From an uncultured Collinsella sp. (GTDB lineage Bacteria > Actinomycetota > Coriobacteriia > Coriobacteriales > Coriobacteriaceae), in NCBI GenBank assembly GCA_900541135.1, contig UQIG01000001.1, positions 1-64,000 of the forward strand: a DNA stretch of 64,000 bases, in the 5' to 3' direction. The notes beneath the pieces were generated by a model, which searched no databases, was not told the DNA's origin, and saw only the letters and a list, made by a program, of their open reading frames with translations. Both the position numbers and the translations under genes were made by a program. Positions 1 through 6,114 of this stretch are shown piece by piece; the first letter of the stretch is position 1, and each line of letters begins with the position of its first letter.

Positions 1-108
1 CTCCAGCAGGCGCCCCAGCCCGTGCCCCTCTTCGCGCAGGACCCTCACGGCCTCGACCTTCGCCCTGGTCAGAGCCCGTCCCTCCCGACCAGGGCACGCA
101 ATTTTTTT
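1..108 (-). CDS. IS3-family transposase OrfB, N-terminal start only (made by -1 frameshift)
   Basis: Reading the minus strand in the -1 frame from the A7 run at 108-102 gives an open frame to the window edge, with residues such as LTRAKVEAVRVLREEGHGL and GRLLE. This resembles the usual beginning of IS150-type OrfB proteins, before the rve/DDE integrase domain. The catalytic region is outside the window. No good start codon is needed if the product is an OrfAB fusion formed by ribosomal slippage at the A_AAA_AAA heptamer. Confidence 0.7.
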
Positions 109-560
109 AGGTAGGCCACCTCGGTCTCGAGCCTTCGGCAGCGCTCCTCGAGCTCCTCCTCGCGGGTCCGCGGCCTCGCCTTGGAACCGCTCGGCCGGCC
201 CTTGGGCCTGGGCCTGAGCGCCTCGGCGCCGCCCTCGCGGTAGAGCGCGCACCATCTCTTGAGCGGCGCCAAGGACATGACCCCGAACGCCTCCATGGCG
301 TCCCGCTTGCTCATGCCGCCGTCGACCACGGCCGAGGCGGCGGCGACCTTCTGCTCGTATGTGTACCTGGCCTGCTTGCCGTCCATGGATAGCAGCACCT
401 CGCTTCCGAACGACCGGTATACGTAGAGCCATTGTCTCACGGTGTCGCGCGGGACCGACAGCGCCTTCGCCGCCGACTCGGAGCCGTGGCCTCGCTCGAA
501 GAGCCCGATCGCCGCCTTCCTGGCCTCGATGTCGTGCTTCACCCTCAAGTCGACACGCAT
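69..560 (-). CDS. IS3-family transposase OrfA (helix-turn-helix subunit)
   Basis: OrfA of an IS150-type element supplies the DNA-binding part of the transposase. Two helix-turn-helix units are visible: one near the N-terminus (KALSVPRDTVRQWL) and one near the middle (MEAFGVMSLAPLKRWCALY). A charged coiled-coil segment (EEELEERCRRLETEVAYLKK) closes the protein, as is usual in this family. I chose the ATG at 560 because GGGAGG lies six bases upstream; an upstream in-frame ATG at 587 lies inside the terminal repeat. The frame ends at 69 after the run CTAAAAAAATTG, where a -1 shift joins it to OrfB. Identity as an OrfA is confident; the exact IS name is not known. Confidence 0.88.
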   Translation of the reverse strand: MRVDLRVKHDIEARKAAIGLFERGHGSESAAKALSVPRDTVRQWLYVYRSFGSEVLLSMDGKQARYTYEQKVAAASAVVDGGMSKRDAMEAFGVMSLAPLKRWCALYREGGAEALRPRPKGRPSGSKARPRTREEELEERCRRLETEVAYLKKLRALVGRDGL

Positions 561-721
561 AAAAAGCCTCCCATTTCTCATGTCCAAGAAATGGGAGGCA
601 GTTCAAATTGACTGCTCTGGGGGTTGGCTTGATCGTCCCGCCCCCTCAACTCCAAAACCTGCGCGCTCGCCATCCCAAAACTGGGTAGAAGAAAGCCAAA
701 ACGCAATCGCAGGAGGTCAAT

Positions 722-1600
722 ATGACTGCAGAAGATAAGGCAAAGAACGCCGGCAAGGTCGCGCTCGTCCTGGAGGGCGGCAGTTTTCGTGGGCAGTTTA
801 CCGCGGGCGTGCTCGACGTTCTCATGGAGGCTGGCGTCGAGATTCCGGCTGTCTACGGTGTATCGGCCGGCGCCCTCAACGGCGTGAACTACAAGTCGCA
901 CCAGATCGGTCGTGCCAACCGCATCAACCTGGCTTTCTGCAGCGACAGCCGCTTCATGGGCGCCGCATCGTTTGCGTCCACGGGCTCTATTGTGGGTTAC
1001 GACTTTATCTTCAACGATGTTCAGGACCGCCTGGATCCCTTTGACAACGAGACGTTCGACGCGAGCCCCATCGAGATGTACGCCGTCGCGACGGACATGC
1101 TGTTTGGAACGGCCACGTACCTCCCGGTCAAAAGCGCCGTGCTCGATCTCGACGCAGTGCGCGCCTCGACCTCGTTGCCGCTGGTGACGCCGCCGGTCGA
1201 GATTGACGGGCACAAATACGTCGACGGCGGCGTAGCCGATTCGGTTCCTATCGAGCATGTGCTCGAGGAGGCGGGCTTCGACCGTGCGGTCGTCATTGTC
1301 ACGCAGGACCGTTCGTATGAGAAAAAGCCCTACGAGTTTATGCCGGCCGCGCGCGCCCGCTATGCCGACTACCCCTATCTGCTCGAGGCTATCGAGACGC
1401 GCCACGACCGTTACAACATCCAGCGTATGCACCTGTGGAAGTATGAGCGCGAGGGCCGCGCGTTGGTCGTCGCTCCGCAAAAGCCGGTCGAGGTCGGCCA
1501 TGTCGAGCACGATCCGGCAAAGCTTTTGGACCTGTATATCCAGGGCCGTCAGGAGGCAAAGCGCCTGCTCGCGGAAATCCAAGAGTTCGTTGAGCGCTAG
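722..1600 (+). CDS. Patatin-like phospholipase family protein
   Basis: This 292-residue protein has the hallmarks of patatin-like acyl hydrolases. A glycine-rich oxyanion segment (LEGGSFRG, about residues 17-24) comes first, then the nucleophile elbow GVSAG with Ser48, then the catalytic DGG motif with Asp168. Such enzymes use a Ser-Asp dyad to cleave acyl chains from lipids. No signal peptide or membrane segment is seen, so it probably acts from the cytoplasm. The start has an excellent ribosome site (AGGAGG, six bases upstream). It stands alone between the insertion sequence and the rplM operon. The physiological lipid substrate cannot be inferred. Confidence 0.9.
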   Translation: MTAEDKAKNAGKVALVLEGGSFRGQFTAGVLDVLMEAGVEIPAVYGVSAGALNGVNYKSHQIGRANRINLAFCSDSRFMGAASFASTGSIVGYDFIFNDVQDRLDPFDNETFDASPIEMYAVATDMLFGTATYLPVKSAVLDLDAVRASTSLPLVTPPVEIDGHKYVDGGVADSVPIEHVLEEAGFDRAVVIVTQDRSYEKKPYEFMPAARARYADYPYLLEAIETRHDRYNIQRMHLWKYEREGRALVVAPQKPVEVGHVEHDPAKLLDLYIQGRQEAKRLLAEIQEFVER

Positions 1601-1700
1601 CGATAGCGAACCCTCAAAAAATGACAACAGCTCAAGAGCTGGAAAAATCACGGCTCGTGGATGACATGTGCAGAAACTCTGGTCGGAGCCAAAATACCTG

Positions 1701-1728
1701 TTGACTCGTACGGCGAGCGGGGTAATAT
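1701..1728 (+). promoter_or_regulatory. Probable promoter of the rplM-rpsI operon
   Basis: TTGACT at 1701-1706 and TAATAT at 1723-1728 are separated by 16 bases, a good match to a housekeeping sigma-70/SigA-type promoter. The predicted transcript would start near 1735, leaving a leader of about 60 bases before rplM. Leaders of this operon carry L13-binding autoregulatory structures in some bacteria, but I could not confirm one here. Confidence 0.65.
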
Positions 1729-1794
1729 GGACGGGTTACTTGCAGAGCCCCGTGAATCTCTGTAACAACACGTACTGTACATGGAGGAGTCTAA

Positions 1795-2238
1795 GTGATT
1801 TCGAAATCGACTCACTACGCCAAGCAGGGCGAGGTCCAGCGCAACTGGGTTCTCGTCGACGCCGATGGTGCTGTCCTGGGCCGTCTTGCCACCCAGATCG
1901 CAATGATCCTGCGCGGTAAGAACAAGCCCCAGTTCACGCCCAACAGCGACTGCGGCGACTTCGTTGTCGTCATCAACGCCGATAAGGTCCAGCTTACCGG
2001 TAACAAGGCCGACACGAAGACCTATTATCGCCACAGCGGCTACAACGGCGGCCTCAAGGCTGAGAGCTTCCGCCAGGCTATGGAGAAGCACCCGGAGAAG
2101 GTCATCGAGCGCGCCGTTCGCGGTATGCTGCCCAAGACCACCCTCGGCCGTGCCCAGATGACCAAGCTTAAGGTCTACGCTGGTGCCGAGCATCCGCATG
2201 CTGCCCAGAACCCCACGAAGATTGAGCTGGAGGCTTAA
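1795..2238 (+). CDS. rplM: 50S ribosomal protein L13
   Basis: This 147-residue protein is the normal length for L13, an early-assembling large-subunit protein. Recognisable stretches are WVLVDADGAVLGRLA near residue 18, FVVVINADKVQLTGNK and the conserved AVRGMLPK followed by LGRAQM. The GTG start at 1795 has GGAGGAG seven bases upstream. It is followed after two bases by rpsI, the near-universal L13-S9 pair. A strong promoter-like sequence lies upstream at 1701-1728. Nothing unusual is seen. Confidence 0.97.
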   Translation: MISKSTHYAKQGEVQRNWVLVDADGAVLGRLATQIAMILRGKNKPQFTPNSDCGDFVVVINADKVQLTGNKADTKTYYRHSGYNGGLKAESFRQAMEKHPEKVIERAVRGMLPKTTLGRAQMTKLKVYAGAEHPHAAQNPTKIELEA

Positions 2239-2240
2239 AG

Positions 2241-2636
2241 ATGGCTGAGAACACCGTTGTCTACCAGGGTACCGGCCGTCGTAAGAACGCCGTCGCCCGC
2301 GTCCGTCTCGTCCCCGGCACCGGCAAGGTGACCATCAACAAGCGTGACGCCGAGCAGTATTTCGGCCGTCATCAGCTCGTTGAGAACGCCCTTGCTCCCT
2401 TCAAGGTGACCGACACCGCCGGTCAGTTCGACGTTATCGCTCTGTGCGATGGCGGCGGCATCTCCGGTCAGTCCGGCGCTCTGCGCCTGGGCATCGCTCG
2501 CGCTCTTCTGAACGCTGGCGACTACCGTGCTGACCTTAAGAAGGCCGGTTTCCTTACGCGCGATGCTCGCGTGGTCGAGCGCAAGAAGTACGGCCTTAAG
2601 AAGGCCCGCCGCGCTCCCCAGTTCTCCAAGCGCTAA
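2241..2636 (+). CDS. rpsI: 30S ribosomal protein S9
   Basis: This 131-residue protein is S9, whose basic C-terminal tail reaches the P-site tRNA. Family signatures are GTGRRKNAVARVRL near the N-terminus, the central GGGISGQSGALRLGIARAL, and the C-terminal KKARRAPQFSKR. It starts two bases after the rplM stop, so the pair is co-transcribed and probably translationally coupled. A clear intrinsic terminator follows at 2667-2709. Confidence 0.97.
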   Translation: MAENTVVYQGTGRRKNAVARVRLVPGTGKVTINKRDAEQYFGRHQLVENALAPFKVTDTAGQFDVIALCDGGGISGQSGALRLGIARALLNAGDYRADLKKAGFLTRDARVVERKKYGLKKARRAPQFSKR

Positions 2637-2666
2637 GGTTTTATCTCCTTTCGAGATACAATGTAC

Positions 2667-2709
2667 AAGCGGGGCCTGCCGATTCCTCGGCGGGTCCCGC
2701 TTTTCTTTT
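2667..2709 (+). terminator. Intrinsic terminator after rplM-rpsI
   Basis: AAGCGGGGCCTGCCGA and TCGGCGGGTCCCGCTT form a long GC-rich hairpin with a four-base loop, followed directly by a T-rich tract. It ends the ribosomal operon before glmM. Confidence 0.9.
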
Positions 2710-2759
2710 TCGACTAGGGTGGGCGGTTGCATATCGCCTGCTAGGGAAGGAGCGATCCT

Positions 2760-4097
2760 ATGCCCCAGAACATCTTCGGTACCGACGGCGTCCGTGGCGT
2801 CGCCAATGCCGACCTCTCGTGTGACCTCGCGTTTCGCCTGGGCCGCGCGGCGACCAAGTTTCTTGGTCCGGACATCTGCATCGGCCGTGACACGCGCCTT
2901 TCGGGCACCATGCTCGAGAGCGCTCTGACCGCCGGCATTATGGCCGAGGGCGGCCGTCCGCACTGCTGCGGCGTCATCCCCACGCCTGCCGTGGCACTGC
3001 TCACCGTTCAGAACGAGCTCGACGGCGGCATCGTCATCTCTGCTTCGCATAATCCGCCGGAGTTCAACGGCATCAAGTTCTTTAGCCGCAAGGGCATGAA
3101 GCTTCCTGATGCTGTCGAGGAAGAGATCAGCGCCTGGGTCATGTCCGAGGAAGCCATGGCTGCCGACACGCTGCCGACCGGCGCCGGCGTGGGCCACATT
3201 ATCAAGATGAAGGACGCCCGCAAGGCATATGTCGACCACGCCATCGATACGCTTGATGGCCTAAGGCTCGACGGCCTGGTCGTTGCCGTCGACTGCGGCC
3301 ATGGCGCTTCTTGCCAGACTACGCCTGCCGCGCTGCAGCGCCTGGGCGCCACGGTGCACGCTATCAACACCGATTATTGCGGCACCGACATTAACGTTGA
3401 GTGCGGCTCCACTCACCTTGAGCCCCTGCGCGAGCTCGTGCTGCGCACCCATGCTGACATCGGCCTGGCCCACGACGGCGACGCCGACCGCGTACTGTTC
3501 GTGGACAGCGAGGGCAATGAGATCGATGGCGACTACATCCTGGCTATCTGCGGTTCTGACCTTGCCGCTCGCGGCAAGCTCGCCAACTCCGAGATCGTCT
3601 CGACCGTCATGTGCAATCTGGGTTTCTCCATCGCTATGAAGGAGCAGGGGTTCGAGATGGTTCAGACCGCCGTGGGCGACCGCTACGTTCTGGAGCGCAT
3701 GCTCGCGGACGGCGCCGTCATCGGCGGCGAACAGTCCGGCCACATCATCTTCCTGGAGCACAACACCACCGGTGACGGCCTGGTGACGGCTCTGCAGCTG
3801 CTGGCCGTGCTCAAGCGCACCGGTCGTACCCTCACCGATCTTGCCGGCATCATGAAGAAGTACCCGCAGGTACTCGTCAACGTGCATTCCGACAACAAGG
3901 CTGGTCTGGACGATTGCCAGCCCATCTGGGATGCCGTTGCTGCTGCCGAGAAGGAGCTTGACGGCCGCGGCCGCATTCTGGTGCGCCCGAGCGGCACCGA
4001 GCCGCTGGTCCGCGTGATGGCCGAGGCCGAGACGCACGAGCTGACCCAGCGCGTTGTCGACGACATCGTCGAGGTTGTCAAGCGCGAACTTCCCTAA
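2760..4097 (+). CDS. glmM: Phosphoglucosamine mutase
   Basis: GlmM interconverts glucosamine-6-phosphate and glucosamine-1-phosphate, the step feeding UDP-GlcNAc and hence peptidoglycan. At 445 residues it has the usual family length. Visible motifs are the N-terminal FGTDGVRG, the phosphoserine loop ISASHNP (Ser96 likely catalytic), the metal loop DGDADR near residue 240, and the phosphate-binding RPSGTEP near residue 410. The ATG at 2760 has GGAAGGAG upstream. Nearby nagB acts on the same glucosamine-6-phosphate pool in the opposite, catabolic direction, so the locus groups amino-sugar steps. Confidence 0.96.
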   Translation: MPQNIFGTDGVRGVANADLSCDLAFRLGRAATKFLGPDICIGRDTRLSGTMLESALTAGIMAEGGRPHCCGVIPTPAVALLTVQNELDGGIVISASHNPPEFNGIKFFSRKGMKLPDAVEEEISAWVMSEEAMAADTLPTGAGVGHIIKMKDARKAYVDHAIDTLDGLRLDGLVVAVDCGHGASCQTTPAALQRLGATVHAINTDYCGTDINVECGSTHLEPLRELVLRTHADIGLAHDGDADRVLFVDSEGNEIDGDYILAICGSDLAARGKLANSEIVSTVMCNLGFSIAMKEQGFEMVQTAVGDRYVLERMLADGAVIGGEQSGHIIFLEHNTTGDGLVTALQLLAVLKRTGRTLTDLAGIMKKYPQVLVNVHSDNKAGLDDCQPIWDAVAAAEKELDGRGRILVRPSGTEPLVRVMAEAETHELTQRVVDDIVEVVKRELP

Positions 4098-4168
4098 TGG
4101 TCAAAAACCGTTGCCAAGTGGTAAACTGTTAAGGTTATTTTGATTGATTGGTATGTCCGAGGGGGAGC

Positions 4169-4666
4169 ATGTTCACTAAAGTCCTAAGGTCTTTTGGTAT
4201 GCGTGGTCGAGTCCTTACGCTGGATGCTCCCATCTCGGGCGATGTCATTCCGCTTTCCGAGGTAAACGATCAGACGTTTGCCACCGGCCTTTTGGGCCAG
4301 GGCGTTGCCATTCAGCCTACGGGTACGCGCGTGATCGCGCCGGCTGATGCCAAGGTCGAGGCTATTTTTCCCACGGGACACGCCGTTGCGCTTAACACGG
4401 TCGATGGCTTGGACGTGCTCATCCACGTTGGTTTGGACACTGTTCAGCTCGAGGGCAAGCACTTTACCGTACATGCGCAAGTGGGTGACATCGTCCATAA
4501 GGGCGATGTGCTCATTGAGTTCGATCGCGAGGCAATTGCTGCCGAGGGCTACGATGTGACGGTTCCCATCTTGGTGTGCAACTCCGTTGAGTTCTCGAGC
4601 ATCAAGGGCTCCGTTGGCGTGCATGTTGAAGAGATGGACCAGCTCATCGTTGCTCGCGAGCGCTAG
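4169..4666 (+). CDS. PTS glucose-type IIA component (EIIA-Glc/Crr-like)
   Basis: This 165-residue protein is a stand-alone glucose-family IIA domain, which passes phosphate from HPr to a sugar-specific IIB domain. The two active-site histidines are in PTGHAVAL (His71) and IHVGLDT (His86), spaced as in E. coli Crr. I chose the ATG at 4169, with GAGGGGG just upstream, over the TTG at 4148. It lies between glmM and nagB on the same strand, which suggests a link to amino-sugar uptake, but the partner permease is not in the window. It could also have a regulatory role like Crr. Confidence 0.92.
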   Translation: MFTKVLRSFGMRGRVLTLDAPISGDVIPLSEVNDQTFATGLLGQGVAIQPTGTRVIAPADAKVEAIFPTGHAVALNTVDGLDVLIHVGLDTVQLEGKHFTVHAQVGDIVHKGDVLIEFDREAIAAEGYDVTVPILVCNSVEFSSIKGSVGVHVEEMDQLIVARER

Positions 4667-4709
4667 CAAGTGCACGTGGCCATTAGTCTACAATTCAAAC
4701 ACGTTTACG

Positions 4710-4912
4710 GAGGGCGCCCTTGAAAGAGGACGCCCTCAGTGGCAAGATGGGATTTGTCCGAAGCTAAAAGGCTTTGGGTCACCGTGGACGGGCAGGGGCC
4801 TCGACGCGGCTAGACACGAGACACATACATTACGCGACCTCGCCCTGGTGGCCGCACACGTTGGTTGCGGCCGACGCGGGCCGCGGGCAAGTGCTTGTAA
4901 GGGAGCCTTGCC
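4710..4912 (+). ncRNA. Candidate structured RNA leader of nagB
   Basis: The 270 bases before nagB carry at least four strong hairpins in a row. They are GAGGGCG/CGCCCTC (4710-4737), CCGAAGC/GCTTTGG (4758-4777), GGCCGCA/TGCGGCC (4850-4872) and GGCAAG/CTTGCC (4886-4912). The nagB ribosome site follows directly. The reading frame is open through this stretch but has no ribosome site or recognisable protein, so a non-coding leader or cis-acting RNA is more likely. I do not recognise a known riboswitch class. A possible -10 hexamer TACAAT lies at 4689-4694. Confidence 0.5.
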
Positions 4913-4937
4913 TCTCTTGTACGAGAAAGGACGCGTA

Positions 4938-5666
4938 ATGAAGATCATTAAAGCTAAAGACTACGAGGATATGAGCCGCAAGGCCGCTAATATCATCTCG
5001 GCCCAGGTTATCCTCAAGCCCGACTGTGTGCTGGGTCTTGCCACCGGCTCCACCCCGATCGGAGCCTACAAGCAGCTCGCTACTTGGTACAAGAAGGGCG
5101 ACGTCGACTTTGCCGAGGTCAGCACCTACAACCTGGACGAGTATCGCGGCCTTTCGCACGACGATCCCCAGAGCTATCACTACTTCATGCGTGAGAACTT
5201 CTTCGATCACATCAACATCGACCTGAACAACACGCATGTGCCCGACGGTTCCAACCCCGACGCCGCCGCTGCGTGCTCTGAGTACGACAAGATCGTCGCT
5301 GACGCCGGTTACCCGGATCTGCAGCTGCTCGGCATTGGCAACAACGGCCACATCGGCTTCAACGAGCCCGATGACCACTTCTCCAAGGGCACGCACTGTG
5401 TCGACCTTACCGAGAGCACCATTCAGGCCAACAGCCGCCTGTTCGACAGCATCGACGATGTTCCCCGTCAGGCCTACACCATGGGTACCCAGACCATCAT
5501 GTATGCCCGCATGATCCTGGTCGTCGCCAACGGCGAGGCCAAGGCTCAGGCCGTGCATGACATGTGCTATGGCCCGGTTACGCCCGAGTGCCCGGCTTCG
5601 ATCCTGCAGCTGCACACCAACTGCGTTGTCGTTGCCGACGAGGCCGCCCTTTCGCTCTGCGAGTAG
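4938..5666 (+). CDS. nagB: Glucosamine-6-phosphate deaminase
   Basis: NagB converts glucosamine-6-phosphate to fructose-6-phosphate and ammonia, sending amino sugars into glycolysis. The 242-residue length matches the family. Conserved sites are LGLATGSTP (residues 32-40, phosphate binding), YNLDEY (64-69) and GNNGHIGFNEP (134-144) with the catalytic His138 and Glu143. I chose the ATG at 4938 because MKIIKAKDYE is the usual N-terminus and GAAAGGA lies upstream; the in-frame extension to 4587 covers the structured leader and is not credible. A strong terminator follows. Confidence 0.96.
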   Translation: MKIIKAKDYEDMSRKAANIISAQVILKPDCVLGLATGSTPIGAYKQLATWYKKGDVDFAEVSTYNLDEYRGLSHDDPQSYHYFMRENFFDHINIDLNNTHVPDGSNPDAAAACSEYDKIVADAGYPDLQLLGIGNNGHIGFNEPDDHFSKGTHCVDLTESTIQANSRLFDSIDDVPRQAYTMGTQTIMYARMILVVANGEAKAQAVHDMCYGPVTPECPASILQLHTNCVVVADEAALSLCE

Positions 5667-5697
5667 CGCGAATCCTGCAGCTCGACATAGCCTTGCC

Positions 5698-5727
5698 TAA
5701 GGCCTCCGCTTTGCGGGGGCCTTTTTG
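5698..5727 (+). terminator. Intrinsic terminator after nagB
   Basis: AAGGCCTCCGC and a matching CGGGGGCCTT form a stable hairpin with a short TTTG loop, followed by TTTTT. Confidence 0.9.
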
Positions 5728-6114
5728 CTATCCCTGTCCGCCCACTTGACCAAAATCTTGCCGCAAGCTTGACGAACGCCAGATGCCCAACAGCTTGATT
5801 CATTCTATACCAGATTCTATGCAAAAATGCCACTAGAAGGTCGTAGACGGTAGCGGGTGCTAGGCGAGTTGAATGACATGGCTGAACCTTGTTCATCTGC
5901 GTTACACTGCCGCTTAGATGGGACAAGCTGACAAGCTCATTTACCTGCTTAAAGACCGATTAGTCGGGGGATTAATAACAATCGGCCCTCGCTGTACAAA
6001 AACTTGCCGCTTGCGTACCAAAAGACAACCTAAAACACAAGGGCGCTCTATTCATAGCGCGGCTTGTATGGTCTTGCGGCTACAGTGTCCATACGGTCGA
6101 GTGGAGGAGCGGGC
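5728..6114 (+). other. Intergenic stretch upstream of the SARP-type regulator
   Basis: About 390 bases with lower GC than the neighbours and no credible gene. It presumably carries the promoter of the large regulator at 6115. No convincing -35/-10 pair or operator was seen. Confidence 0.4.

Larger units (their letters stand above)
1..605 (-). mobile_element. IS3-family (IS150-type) insertion sequence, cut by the window edge
   Basis: One end of an IS3-family element is visible. It contains OrfA, the start of OrfB in the -1 frame and a terminal repeat whose outer end is at 605, read on the minus strand as TGAACTGCCTCCC followed by ATTTCTTGGACA. That fits the TG-starting ends of the IS150 group. 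AATT lies just outside at 606-609 and may be part of the target duplication, but the other end is off the window. The element sits upstream of the patatin gene. Confidence 0.85.

Noticed and set aside
4587..4937. In-frame N-terminal extension of nagB
   Set aside because: It overlaps the crr-like gene, covers strong hairpins, has no ribosome site and does not resemble NagB; the ATG at 4938 is the family start.
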